Below are positions 1-13,297 of a DNA stretch of 64,000 nt, piece after piece (position 1 is the stretch's first letter; the number at the start of each line of letters is the position of its first letter). Source of the stretch: Abelmoschus esculentus. Taxonomy: Eukaryota; Streptophyta; Magnoliopsida; Malvales; Malvaceae. Under the pieces are notes generated by a model that saw only the letters and a list, made by a program, of their open reading frames with translations, was not told the DNA's origin and ran no database searches. Made by a program: the position numbers and the translations under genes. Location of the stretch: assembly GCA_035048815.1 (NCBI GenBank), contig JAUCBN010000012.1, positions 320,001 to 384,000 on the forward strand, written 5' to 3'.

Positions 1-448
1 AAGTTTAGAAACCTATTTTTTACAGAACAAAAGGTTCTGTTAGACCCGGATAATAAAAGCAACAGCAGACCTTGCACCTGTAGTTTTGTAACTTCAACAA
101 TATCTTTGCTTTGCACTATTGCTGTGCACTGCTCTTTTACGTACCTGTAGGGTAGAATTAAGATATTCAGCTGGCAACTAAGTTGGTCTATGTTCTTCTA
201 ATGAACTCGTTGTCACCTTGGCTTTTCTGGCATATAAGTTAATTATTCAACACTTCCGAAAGGTGTCATGGCATATTCAATGCATTGAATGACAATAAAT
301 CATATTTTGTTCCTCATTTTTCTGATATGAACCAACCATCATAATTCATGCTGACTAATTTTGTCTTTGTTTGTCAATGTGCGGACATGCCTGTTTTCAA
401 ACAATGTTAGCTTACACCTTTTTTTAAAATAATTTTGTATTTCTGTAG

Positions 449-2085
449 GCAGGGGAGACAGTGAAGAAAGGAGTGTGTAATATTCGATTCACTGGGAAAA
501 TAGTAAGTTCATTTTCTAAAGAAATTCTGTCATCTTTTTCTTGTTGTTCATCGAATATTTTTACAACTTGAAGTCTTGAAACCGTGGTGTATAACATAAA
601 TCAACTATATGTGCTAAAGATGTTAGAAACTGAAACATGTTTTGAGGCTGAACAACATGGTGACTGCTGGCATGAGCATTTTATTAAGCTTTTTATCTAC
701 TTGGTATTCATCCATGGCTGATACATGAATATAAGCCGATTTTTGGAATCTTCAACTAAAATCTTGAACATATATAGATGGGAACCATGAGTCCATGACA
801 AGATTCTTCTGCTTCTGCAGGAAGAAAAAGACCTAAAGTTGAAGGCAGAAAATGTCATAAGATTAATGGAACGCGGTTACCGAGTAAAGGTACTTCCATT
901 CTTTATAAAGGACTAATGATTTAAGTACACCTATATATGTTTTAATGGTGCTGAATTCTAACGAATATTTAATGGGTGTCATCTGTTGTTCTCCATTAGT
1001 GTATGGCCATGGCCAAGAGTAAGGAGGATGAAGTCAAGGACTTGGGAGAAATATTGTCTCGTCTCACAAAATTGGTATCTTACGCTCCTACGCTTGGGTC
1101 CCATATGGACTTTTGATTCATTATTTATGCCTTCTCTTTCCCCGAATCTCCACTTATTTCCGAACCTTTTTTTCAGATTGAAGGTGTATGTGTTGTGGAA
1201 AGTGGACCAAATGTGGAGAAAACAAATGCATATGTGATTGTCAAGCACGTTAAATTTGGCCCGACAAAGAAAGGTGGTGGAAAAAAATCGAAAGTTGCCA
1301 ATGGGGATATGGTTGAAACTTCTACTGAATCAGCTACTGATAACCAAAGGTCCGTGGATGAATCTACGGGATCTGGATCGGAGTCCGAAGATGCAACATT
1401 TTCAGATGAAGATGACCTGCCACCTGTGCAAATGCAGGATGTAAATGTCGACAACAGATACAAAAGAAGTGAACCAAGTAAGCAGTTCCCGCCTGGTAAC
1501 TCAGTTAGGTCAGAGCCTCAGTTCCCATCATATCCACGACAGGAACCGCCTAATATGAGCCGGAGTACAAGAGAGTCAGTCAAGTCAGAACCTCAGTTCC
1601 TATATCCACCACGGCAACCACCTGCACGTATGGGCCAGAATACAAGGCAAGTAGACAGATCAGAACCCCGGTTCCCATATCCACCACGGCAACCACCTCC
1701 ACACATGGGCCAGAATACAAGTCAGGCAGACAGATCAGATCCTCAGTTCCCATATCCACCACGGCAACCACCCCAAAACATGAATGCTCCATCCTCAGCT
1801 AAAGGTACTAAGCAAGTCGAGAATGAAACTTCAAAGCCTCCCACGAGCTTTGGAATATTTAGCAGTCTGAATGCAAATTCCTCTGGCAAGCAGGGTACGG
1901 CAGTGGATGCACCCACGAGCAACGAGGGAAACCGGTATGCATCCGTAAGAAATTGTGTCATGGGTGGAAATGTTGCTAATACGAACTCTGCTGGATCACA
2001 GTTCAACAGTAGTCGGAAGCCTGACAACAATTCGGGTGGACAAGACCAGTTTGGGATATTTAGTACTCCAAATAGAAAACCTTAG
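449..2085 (+). CDS. Translation initiation factor IF-3, organellar, 3' part of gene
   Basis: This is the C-terminal part of an organellar bacterial-type IF-3, which binds the small ribosomal subunit and monitors start-codon pairing. Four in-phase exons are visible: 449-502, 821-889, 1000-1074 and 1177-2085, all with GT-AG borders, giving about 368 residues. The joined product reads through the IF3 C-terminal fold, with GVCNIRFTGKI, then ENVIRLMERGYRVK, then VVESGP and AYVIVKHVKFGP. A long Pro/Arg/Gln-rich tail follows (about 230 residues) that bacterial IF-3 lacks. That tail is known from plant mitochondrial-type IF3, so a mitochondrial role is inferred. The N-terminal domain and transit peptide must lie upstream of the window or in 1-448, where I could not place an exon with confidence. 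The last exon was extended to the stop at 2083-2085. Confidence in the family is high; the organelle is less certain. Confidence 0.85.
1510..1782 (+). repeat. In-frame 75-bp tandem repeats in IF-3 tail
   Basis: Four imperfect units start at 1510, 1585, 1660 and 1735, spaced by exactly 75 bp (25 codons). Each begins with SEP or SDP, then QFPYPPRQPP, and units two and three share a MGQNT segment. The fourth unit decays after about 48 bp. The repeat lies in the Pro-rich tail outside the IF3 fold. Confidence 0.85.
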
Positions 2086-3500
2086 TCAAACTGGGCTCGT
2101 AGGAGATATACAAATTTGGTTAGTCTCACAGCCAATGCCAGATGCAATTTTGGTCATCAAGAAAACCTTATTTATTACTCACCATTCTTGTTTTTCGAGT
2201 AATTGATGTTTTATTGTATCAACATGGATATGCATGCTGCTCCTCACCGTCGTATGGATGATATGGTGAACCGAGTGGACAATACATTTCATTATTACAT
2301 GTTTTTGTAATAATAAGAGGAAACAAACAATTCGGTGTTCCATTTGGCTTGATTTATATATGATAAGGATTAATTATATTATATAAAACCCACGGTTTTA
2401 TATTAATTTAGTACCTAATAAATAAATGGTTGAGATTTAAATTTTTTTCCTTAAAAATATTCACGTTGTTTAGTTTTGATTTATGTTATTAATTTATGAA
2501 AAAAAATATTTTACACATGTGTGCGGAGAACTTGTTTTCGAAAGCATTTAGTTTTTAAGGTTTTATTTTTTGTTGTTATGTTTTAAAGTTTGAAAAAAAA
2601 ATTATGATTTAGTACAAGATAAACTTAATATAAATTACATAAAACTGACGTGATAAATAAACATCAGTACACCACTTTTACTCCGTGATAAAAAATCATC
2701 ATTGTGTATAATTTAATACGTTATATTAAATTTCACATTTACAAATAATATATATAAATAAAAATTTAAATAAAGATGTATTAAATAATATAATATATCA
2801 GTCACAATCCAACTAAATAAATCATTAGTGATATATATTATACAAATAAATTATTTTGACCTAATTTACTTAAATAATAACAATTTTTTATTTATACAAA
2901 AAAATTATTTTATTAAAAAACCACTAGATGGATTCGAGACCCATATTTTTTACCCCTTCCATATATTAGAACTTCGTCTCAAGCTCAACGTAATCAAACT
3001 TTTGCAAAAGGGCCTTGACCCAGTGTTATCAAACTCGGTCCAGAAAACTGACCCGCTCTTTTCTTGGATCCGATCATTTGAGTTAACTATGAAAGCCGAA
3101 CATAAGCGAGCCCTAGCGGTACGCAGCACTGCCACTGATTCCTGGAGAAAAAAAAAGGAAAAAAAAAAAATCTCTAATAGCTCGCGGTGAATTTGTTGCT
3201 TGTTTCGAAAAGGTAGATTTCTTAAATTTCGGTTTCCAAGCTCTAATAATCATTTCCACTTCTGAGAAATTACGACGAATGAGAAAGTAAATCTTTGAAT
3301 TTGAAATTTGGATAAGCTTTTATAGATTCAGCGTTTACTTAATCAGAAAGCTGAGTTTAAGTTTTAAATTAGAGTGAATATTAGGTTAATCACTGGAAGT
3401 AGTTGAGTTAATCAGCTTCTTTAATGTTTCTGTTCGGTGTTTATTCTGTCTTCAGATTCTTGTTTTTGCCTGTTAATTGCAGATTATAATTGAGTAAAAC
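2086..3500. other. Intergenic region and 5' UTR of the CC1-like gene
   Basis: The first ~250 bp is the likely 3' UTR of the IF-3 gene. From about 2360 to 2930 the DNA is very AT-rich with no coding signal. From about 3180 to 3500 it is the likely 5' UTR or proximal promoter of the splicing-factor gene. The short ORFs here have no recognisable protein features. Confidence 0.6.
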
Positions 3501-6500
3501 ATGGATTTCGATGAATATGACTATTTAGAAAAAACGGTTGAAAATCCTGAGATTCAAAAGGGGAAGAAGGAAGATGGTAACAGCAGAGTTGATAATGTTA
3601 AATCCGAGGAGAGGAGTCGTAGTCGGACTTCAAAGCTTAAGAGGGAGGAGAGAGTTGAAGATAGTGATGATGATCTTAGTCATTCCAAACGCCCAAAATC
3701 ACGAGATGAATCACTGCGTGATCTTGACCGGCACAAGGAACGAGGCTCATCTCGTCGCAGGTCACAGTCTAGAGATGGTGAAAAGGATAGGCACAGGAGT
3801 AGCAGAGAACATAGAGTCAAGGACAGGGACAAGGAGGATAGGAATGGGAGAGACAGAGAGAAGGAACGTGAACGAAATAGGAGAGAGCGTGATCATGAGA
3901 GGGACAGGGAGATAGAGCAGTCAAGTAGAAGCAAGAGTCGATCAGAAAGAGAACATGAGAAGAGTCATGACCGGGAGTTTAGAGAAAGGGAAAAAGAGAG
4001 AGAGCCAAGGGAACGGGATAGAGAAAGCAGGTATCCATGCATTTCATCATCATTTCCATTTGTTCAGCTTTTGTTTTTTTTGTGCATGTTTGTCTTGTTA
4101 CATTTCGCTCCAGAAATGCTGTAATACTTACCTGTAAATATTTGTTTGGCGTGTATAATTATTTTAGTTTGTTCATATTTTATTAGTAACTTTAACAGCT
4201 AGATCTCTTTCTATATTTGCGAGTACTGTGTATAGTATAATATGATCTTCATTTAAGCAGTACTTGTGTACACTGGTTCAGATGCATCATGGCTTCGTCT
4301 GAGATTGTTCTTTTTACATGCCGATCTTGAGTCAAAAAGGTTTAAATTTACAGTCTCTATTTGCTTGAACAGTTTTTCCTTTATTATTACAAATTTATAT
4401 TTTCGGGGAGGGTGTGTGTGTGGCTAACAATATAACCATTTGCTTGAAACTTACATTTGTCAGGACTGTGTTATTTTCTTATGACTGAATATTCAAACAC
4501 TTCTTTTCATCTATAATATTGAAAAGGTTGAAAATTACATTTACTATTATAGCTTGCTATAATTTATTTTTATTAAGAATGCTAGTGTTGCATTCTGTCA
4601 AAAGATGCCACCTACAGGATAGTGAGGCTACTATCTTGTGCCTGTTGAAATTTATGGTTTATCAAGGAAATTATTATTTAGCTGCCTATGTGATTTGAGC
4701 CACCCTGTTTTGGGGAGACATAAGAAATGGGATCTTTGGGAGACCTGTACTTGCATTGAACTTTTTTTCCTAGTTGAAAATGTAATATGAAATAGGGATG
4801 GCTGAAATTGTAAATTATTTGTAGTTTATGTTGTGTACTGATAGTGTGATTTGGTGATGATTGTATATGACATTAGAATTGATTAATAGGTATATTTTCT
4901 TCTTCCTCTGGTATTAGTAAGTAGGTTATGTTTGAGAATTTTAAATTTACTTTGAGGATTGCAAGTTTCTTCATTGTGTTCTAGATGTTGCAATGGGTTA
5001 TTGTCGGTGATGTGAGCAAATGATTTATTAGTTCATTTAATGCAAGCTTTGTTGTTCTAGTAAGCAATGTGATATAGATATTTTCTCTCTGTTATTGGTG
5101 TCCTGTTTCCCTTTGTATCTCAAAAAGTTGGCATTGCTATATATGAGACCCATTCAACACCACACCCGTCTTGATGTATAACCATGTAGAAGATCTAGAT
5201 AATCAAAAGCTTTCTATGCCATAGATATGTTCTACCAATTGTTTCCTTGAAGTATAATTCCCATTGCTTAATGGGTTTTATACTTTTATCTAAATGAGTT
5301 CTTAAGTTTTTCCTACAGCTCTTAAGTTTCATATAGTTGTGCTTTTTATTCAGTCTTCTAAATTCTGAATATTGAACATAGATTCTGGGAACGCGCAGAT
5401 GTGCTAGATCAATGCTCAGATGGTTTTTCTGGCAATTGGGCCAGTCACTGGAAACTCGGGTCATGTGTTTTAAATGTTTCTTCCTAGACTATATTTGAAA
5501 GCTTGCCGGAGTTTCAGTCTTGGAGGTTTTGACCGGAGTGGTGATATCATGTTATGATTTCCGTATCATCCACCTTTAAAAAATGAGTTGCTTAATCGTA
5601 TCTATTCTGTTGCAGAAATGCTGGTGAGGGTATGATGGGCTTTACTTAAGCTTTAAAGAAGCAGTTCATCTTCATGTTCTGTGGAATAGCAGATTGGCCA
5701 CCCTCTTTTTTTTTTTCTTCTTTTTGCAGGATATAATCATTAAAACATTGTCTTGAAGTTTTAGGTTTTAGGTAACCATAGTGTTTCCTTCCATTGTCTC
5801 ATTTTTGATTTTGATGTTTTAGAGTCAAGGTGTAATGTTGACTTTGTGTAGTTCCCTGCAGGACCATGTAACAAGGGTTTGACATTTTTATGCATGTCGG
5901 AGAGAAAATATTGATGCCATTCTGGACTTTCCTTTTCTTTTTTTGTTAATTTTTTGGGGCACTGATTGCATAAAGCGTAGGTTTGGGATATTTCTTCACT
6001 TCCCAGAATCAGAAACACTCTCCCTACTTGTCTTCACCTTTTGTTGCACATCCTTATAACTTGTGCGTGGTTCCTTTTAGACAATTAAATTTATTTTTTT
6101 GTGTTTTCCCTCCTTTTCGCAGGAGATATAAAGACAAAAAGGATGATGTAGCAGAGGCTGAGGTTGATCCAGAAAGGGATCAGAGGACTGTGTTTGTGTA
6201 TCAGGTATTAATGCATTCTCATTTTTGTGGCCCTGATATTTTTTCCTCATAGCTGCTGATTTTAAATATTGTAAGCGACTCCTGACAGATATCCTTGAAG
6301 GCTAATGAAAGAGATGTTTATGAGTTCTTCTCTAGGGCTGGCAAGGTGATCTCTTACTTAAACGTCATTGTCTCATCTCCATTTTTTAACGTGATGAAAC
6401 TTTTCTTCATTAACCCATCTCTAGGGCTGGAATTTGTTACCACAATTAGTTTCCGTGTAGCTATACCCAATTATTTATGATAATAATTCATGCATTCCAA

Positions 6501-9500
6501 TTTCTTTTGATGTTATATTTAAATTGGTTTACTGATCTTTCAGTGTCGAATCTGATTGAAACTATTTAAATCACATTTAAGTCATAGAATGATGATTAGT
6601 AAGAATCTGTTGATTTTGATTTATACAAAAATTTTGAAGAGGTTTAGTATATGTATAATGTGAACTACCCAGATTCTTTCGGCTGTAAATTTAAATCTTC
6701 ACAGATGTGGGCAAATACTCTGACAAGTTTGTGTGTATCTCTATGATGGATGCTGTTGTGTTTTCCTCTTATTTTCCTGCATGCTTATTAATCATAATTT
6801 TCAGGTGCGAGATGTTCGCCTCATAATGGATCGAAATTCAAGACGTTCCAAAGGAGTTGGGTAAGTGTAAAGTAAACCTTAATGATTATCTTGCCACTTT
6901 TAGGTGCTAGTTGGTTGTTGCATGGTATAGACCTTCTAGATTGTTATTTAAAAATATTTATTTTTGTGTGTCAACTGTCAAACATATCTGTTACTTCATT
7001 TGGCTATGCAGGTACGTTGAGTTCTATGATGTGATGTCAGTCCCTATGGCTATAGCACTTTCTGGACAGCCTCTTCTTGGCCAACCAGTGATGGTCAAAC
7101 CATCAGAAGCTGAGAAGAATCTTGTTCAGCCAACTACATCTGTGGCAGCAGGACAGACAGGTCAATTTGCTGCTGGGGGGAGAAGGTTGTATGTTGGGAA
7201 CCTACATTTCAACATTACAGAAGAACAACTACGTCAGGTAAAAGATTGTAGGGAGTGTAATGTAAACTTCGATGTTTGAGACAGGGTCTTAATTATTGGT
7301 TTTGGTGCTCTTAGTTTTTAATTACTCAGGTTTTGGGTTGTAATCTGGAAAACTTTGTTCATGAATCAGTTAACATGCTGATCTAACTCAAGAAGAGTAA
7401 ATGGAAGATTTGTGAGGGAAATATTCGAACAGATATAAGAGGGTAAAACCTACTCATGGCATTCATGTGACTTTAGAATTTCCAATCAAGGAGATGACAT
7501 TAGATGCCTAACAATAACTTTTGAGCTTCAAAGGATGCTAACTATGGAAAACAGAAACTCTTCAGTGTGGTAAAAACTTGGTTGCAATGTTGACTTGGGA
7601 GAAAAGTTCCCACTCAAGAGACTTTGACATATACAGAACCAATACCCCTTTTCTTGTTTCTTTACCAAGTTGTTCATAACCATTTTTACAAATAACAATA
7701 ATATAACTCTTGAACTCAAGTTTCCCCTCTTCTCTGATGAGAATTTGCATTTTACATTCATTTGCATCAGTTTGACCTAAATAAGTAATCAAGTAGGTTG
7801 GTAAGCAATATGAAATGAGCTCTTAGATATGCATTTTTGCATGATGTCTTTAATGTTAGGTTTGTTGTTAGTCTTATTCTTGTGGTATTTGATCAATAGA
7901 GCTTCTCTTAGTCATCTTTTATAGGTTTTAAGTTTCCTTTCTTGCTAAACCTAAAAATGAAGTGCTATCACTATATCATACTTTTTACTGGATTTATATT
8001 GCTGATTTCCTTGTATAAATTGCTCAGGTTTTTGAACCTTTTGGTACTGTGGAGCTGGTTCAGTTGCCTCCTGATGAAACTGGTCATTGTAAGGGTTTTG
8101 GTTTTGTCCAGGTAATACCAAAAGTAAACAATCTGAGAATAATTGTGATTTACTTATCTGGTTGAGAGTGGAAGTGCATGTACCACCCACCCACCCACCC
8201 ACCAAAAAAAAAACTTTGAGATCAAATAGCTGTGCTTTTGCCATTTACTGAAAAACTTTATCAAACAGGCCTTGATACAGTGCTTAGATTATTCCTGAGA
8301 GATGGCCTTATCTCCAAGATGCTTAGTGGTGTCTGTCCTTGAGAGATAATTGAATGGTTGATTTTCTTGCAGTTTTCTCGACTGGAAGATGCTAAGAATG
8401 CATTGAATTTGAATGGACAACTAGAGATTGCAGGTCGAGTTATCAAGGTAAGCAGGCAGCATCATGAATTAATGTTTTAGTTTCTTTTGGGCAGCATATA
8501 TTCTTTACTATCCGATTTAAGGTTCCTACTGATTTGAACCTAATTATGATAACATAGACTAGAAGTCTAGAATATATTCTTCTAAGATACTTTACTGAAG
8601 CTTTGACGAATCTTAGATAGAATAGACTTTCATAGGTGACTAATCACATTTGAATAAAATATATTAGTAGTGACCCCCCCGACTTGCGATTTATGTCTCC
8701 CTTGCCAAATTCGTGTTCAACATGTCAGAACAACTAGCAAACATGGTATTTCTAATCATACAGGCTACATCGCTTTCTATATGGAACAAAGAAGCCTCAT
8801 TATAGTCACCAGTGGAAATTCTGATGATATATTTTTGTCTGGTTATCGTCAAATCTCACATATGATTGAAGGCATTTAACTTCAATCTTTCACCGAATCA
8901 CCATACAAAGAAAAGAAAAATAGAAAATGAACCTACAGAGACTTAAGTTATTTATGTATATGTGTGTTTTCTTTTTCCATCTGTTTAGGTATCAACTGTT
9001 ACTGATCAAGGTCCATTGCAAGATGCTGGGACAAATGCCACTGATCTTGATGATGATGAAGGTGGCTTTGTGAGTGTTATCCATTCTCTTCTCTTCTTTC
9101 TCTTTTCGTTAATGCATCTAAAGAGGTATCTGATGGCTAAGAATGGTTGCCGTTGAACCAACCTTTGGAAGATAGTTCTTTGTTGAGAATGCGTATTAGG
9201 TAGGATGCAAACACACACACAATCATCCTCGGATTGTCAGACACTGAAATTTATTCAAGAAGGCCCTCTGGCAGTCTCAAGAATGATAGCCAACCAATGT
9301 GAAGTCATAAGAGTCCCCTTGACCGTCCTATGTTTGTCATTGTTTTGCTAGTTTTCTGTATCTAACAAATTTGGATAGTTTTGGCACATGTTTTTTCCGG
9401 ACTTTTTCAGGAAACTAACAACATTGTTTTTATGAATTTCAGTCTCTCAATTCATCATCTCGAGCGCAACTCATGGCAAAGCTGGACCGCAGTGGCGTTG

Positions 9501-10229
9501 CATCTAGGTTTGCTTCCATCAACTATGTATTTATTTTATTTACAAGTTATCTGCCTGACAATGTGTTTTCTCCTCTATATACAGTATTACTGGCTCCATA
9601 GGCATGCCTCCTAATATCACTGGCCTTGGTGCTTCAACGGCGCCAATCCTTGTGCCTCCTACCATTTCTGGACTTCCAGGTGGTCTACAAGTCCCTACTA
9701 ATGGCTTCCCTATTATCGACACAATTGGAGTCCCTAGTGAATGCCTTTTGTTGAAGAATATGTTCGATCCAAATCTCGAGGTTGGTGTTGTAGCTTGCTT
9801 GCTAGATTTTTTTTAACGTCTTTGCCTAATCATATGATATCCTTTGCGACAGACGGAACCCGACTTTCATTTGGATATCAAAGAAGATGTTAATGAGGAA
9901 TGTTCAAAATTTGGAAAATTGAAGCATATATACGTGGACAGGTAATTCCTTGCATCCTGCTGCTCCTATACACAAAATCTGGTTTCGAGAATGTATTTAT
10001 GCGATATAATTGACCGATGCCATTTGATCGTTACATCTCTCATTCAAACTTTTCATCTCCCTTGAACAGGGACAGTGCTGGATTTGTCTACTTGCGATTT
10101 GAAGATACGCAAGGTGCGATAAACGCACAACGGAACTTACATGGAAGATGGTTCGCCGGGAAAATGATCACGGCGACATACATGGTACCTCAAACCTACG
10201 AGGCAAAGTTTCCGGACAGTAACAGATAG
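3501..10229 (+). CDS. RBM39/CAPER (CC1-like) splicing factor
   Basis: This is a nuclear SR-related splicing factor of the RBM39/CC1-like family, which bridges U2AF and U2 snRNP proteins during 3' splice-site recognition. There are twelve in-phase exons: 3501-4030, 6123-6204, 6289-6345, 6805-6860, 7012-7237, 8028-8111, 8373-8447, 8989-9069, 9443-9507, 9585-9780, 9853-9941 and 10070-10229. They encode 566 aa. Residues 1-176 are an RS/RE/RD-rich domain. RRM1 starts near residue 199 (RTVFVYQ) and RRM2 near 299 (RRLYVGNLHF, later GFGFVQF). A Pro/Gly linker precedes a C-terminal UHM at about 470-560 with the diagnostic RWF motif at 540-542. All borders are GT-AG and the length fits the family (about 560 aa). 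Intron 1 is 2.1 kb, far longer than the others. The gene looks complete and functional. Confidence 0.93.
8183..8203 (+). repeat. (CACC)n microsatellite in an intron
   Basis: About five CACC units followed by an A-run lie in the intron after exon 6 of the CC1-like gene. This is a simple-sequence repeat with no evident function. Confidence 0.9.
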
Positions 10230-11701
10230 TTGAACGGTGTATATAACCTAAGACACTGTCTGAAATCACGAGGGTTATATTTTCGTTGGGAATCATGAAC
10301 GACTATATTAGTACAAAGACGTATCGACAACGCAGTAATTTGTATGGTAACTTAAAAAATTCTCTATTCTGACTTCTATGCACTAATTTCGTTTTTCTTG
10401 GCTTTGATTAATGTACCAAATCCGTTTTATCTTTGCTAAATTGAAGAATGTTTTTTTTATAAATATCAGTTTTTCGATCTAATTGTTCTATTCATAATAT
10501 CGGTGTCCATGTTTTATTCTTGTAATAATATTATTATTAGTTTTTGGTCAAGTTCGTGGATTATAAAGTTTTTTCTTCTTTGGGTTTAGTTTTTTTTTAT
10601 TTAATAAATATCAGATTGTACAAGTTCATGTATTTAGATTATATAACCTGGTCTATTTTTACGTTATTTATTTTATTTGGGTTTAAAATTTAAAATTTAA
10701 GTTTTAGGTTTGTAAATAAAATTATGTAGTTTAAATTTTATATAACCTCTTTATCAAGTAATATTCTTTTTCATAAATTTTTTTTATTATAATTTGAACA
10801 CTGGTAGTTTTCTTTTAAATTTAAATGATTAGTTGTAAGTAGATGTTAACTTTTTATCAATTAATTTGATTACATTTTTGGTCTGTTTTTAATCTATATA
10901 TTTGTATTTGGTATATAAACAGGGGTATCCACCGTAGCGTCCTGCCAGTGAAGTGACCTACAATTAAAAATTAAAATAAACTATATTGATAATCACTAAT
11001 TTTTAGAATATTATTATTTTTATTGTTAATTTTAAAATAAAAATATCATAATTATTTTTAATTTTTTTTATTATAGTCCCTTTCCTGAAATAAATGTTTT
11101 TAGCTCTCAAATAAATGTTTACCTCCAAAATATTTTTTTAATCATGTAATCACCTTCATTCGAAAAATCTCTTTTAATTTAAATCATATTGAAACATAAG
11201 TTTTATTGGAGTTTTTATTTTTATTTTATTTTTTGGTATGTTATAATTGATATGAGTATTTCAAACCTAAAACAATTTTAATTTTGTAATTTTTAAAAAA
11301 TATTACTCCAAACCGGTATAAGATATTTTACTGGAGCAAGTTTTTTCAGTTTTTATAAAACATTTACAGCGGTATAAGATATTTTAATCCCTCAAACGTA
11401 TTTACACATATAAATTAATTCTTCAATATTAACTATAAACCACATTTACTTGCACAACAAATATGGATTATTTATACATTATTATACTGGGGTAAATTAA
11501 TTCCTCATTATTATCCGTGAATTACTAATTTCAAATTTCTGGATAATAGATTTTAACACCTAAACCAGACTTCGTTACCCATTATCTGAATCTGTTATCC
11601 GTAAAACAATATAGAGAATAAATATTCAAAGGTTAACATTGGCAACTGCTTTGATCCTGCAGATAGTAATTAGAATATTGAAGTACGAAAATAAACCAGA
11701 A
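10230..11701. other. Convergent intergenic region
   Basis: This lies between the 3' ends of the CC1-like gene (+) and the TRAPPC2L gene (-). It holds both 3' UTRs and about 1 kb of very AT-rich DNA. A short motif, CGGTATAAGATATTTTA, occurs twice about 60 bp apart near 11313 and 11373. No gene is visible. Confidence 0.6.
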
Positions 11702-13297
11702 TCATGCAGATGAACCCAAACCAAATGACTTGACAAGGGTGCTCACTCTATCTGCGAAAGCTTTGGATGTAATCTTTTTACCGGGGACGTGAAACGGGTT
11801 CGAGACGGCATCAACATATGCAGCATGGAACCTCCTGAAAAACTATTCATTTGAAAGCAAAAATAAGTCAGATTCCGTAATAACAAGTTTGTCTAATTAC
11901 TAGCAAAGCATCATGCTCGTTAACATTATCATTCAACAAATACATAGAACAAGTTCTAGTTGGGAATCTTAACCACCCCATCTGAAACAATAACAAATAA
12001 TATAATTCTACAATAGAACCATCAAAAATACTAAGAAATCAGCAAATATGCATGGCTAAAATATGTTTGGTTTCACTTTCAAGTTTCAACAGAAACAACC
12101 TCCCCAGAGTTTCTTTAGAAGTATTGTAATAAACCGGCAAGCATGGTAGATAGAAATATATCATGATAATTTACTCAAAAGTTTACCACTCTCCAGATTT
12201 CTCCTTTCTATTATTTCTATAGATTGTCATCACCCAAGACTAGAGAGTACAGCCTTGCATTGCCTAGAGGTTACGGCTAGAGCTTAGGCAGTGTCGACTA
12301 AACAATAAACATGAAGAGAAACTCAGCTAAATCCATTCAATGCCAACACTAGTGCATGCATGGTCTCTAGATACTAAGGTGCTTAAAACCTGGCTATAGA
12401 GTATAGACCCGTGGTGTTGAAAGTTCTAATTACATCAAGCAAAGATGGAGAGGTGAAAATAAATATATTACTAGAAACAATGCATTACTACAATCAATAT
12501 TGCCTATCTCCACTGAATAAAGCAAACAAAATCAAAATAACAGATTCATAGACTTATAATGCAATCTTAAACTCCTACCATCATTGTCAGGAACAGAAAT
12601 ACTTACATTTCTGACATCGGCATCTCTAACATCTAAATCCGTAGTTACTAAAATGAACTTCACCTTTGTGTTAGTCAAATAACCATAGCTGCATTCAACA
12701 ACACCATCCACATCAAGTTAGACATTGCAAAAATCACAAATCAAAACATCACAAAGAATTCCAAATCAAACGTAAAACAATGTATAGAGGTTAGCTTCTT
12801 ACACTTTATAATTTTCAGTAGGATAAAGCAAGCCCAGAAACGTTTCGTTCAATGTCGGCCCGGATTTTTTCGGATTGTTCACTACAAATATATATATAAA
12901 CAAAAGTATGATCCAACACCAGATGTTCAACATCTATAATTTGAAATCAAAATTAACGGAATTTTCACTTAGATTGAAACTTTACCCTAAATATGCCTGA
13001 TCCAGATCCCAATCTCTCAAAGAAGAAAGAATAAGTAAATCCTTAAATTGAAGTTATAATTTGATTACCTCGTTCGTCGACGACATCGAGGGAGCAATGT
13101 ACGATGTGGTGGAGTTTCAGTGCATCATCGGCGTCGGTGAAGCTCTGTATGTACAGAGGATTGTTCTGTTCATCCAATCGCGATATATGAAAAAACAGAT
13201 CATCAGAAAAATAAAAAGATTTTCGATTTATGAAAGAAAGAATGGAGTAGATCGGAGGCCGTACCTGATGACCGACGACGGCGACGCACACGATCAT
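11702..13297 (-). CDS. TRAPP complex subunit 2-like (TRAPPC2L)
   Basis: This is a small sedlin/longin-fold subunit of the TRAPP tethering complex, which acts in ER-Golgi and post-Golgi vesicle traffic as part of a Rab exchange factor. Five exons on the minus strand (13265-13297, 13069-13165, 12803-12881, 12607-12688, 11702-11842) join in phase to 143 aa. The product begins MIVCVAVVGHQ, continues NNPLYIQSF and HHIVHCSLDVVDER, then GPTLNETFLGLLYPTENYKVYGYLTNTKVKF, and ends STLVKSFGLGSSA. The family is normally about 140 aa, so the gene is full length. The intron 4 acceptor (TAG at 11843-11845) has a weak pyrimidine tract but restores the family-typical FFRRFHAAYVDAV segment. The gene ends tail to tail with the CC1-like gene. 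Confidence 0.92.

Noticed and set aside
1..448. Possible further IF-3 exon at the window start
   Set aside because: An acceptor-like ACAG occurs near 25, but the following sequence does not read as the IF3 N domain in any frame, so no exon was assigned.
3501..4124. 207-codon frame treated as a separate short protein
   Set aside because: It is exon 1 of the CC1-like gene read through the GT donor at 4031 into intron 1.
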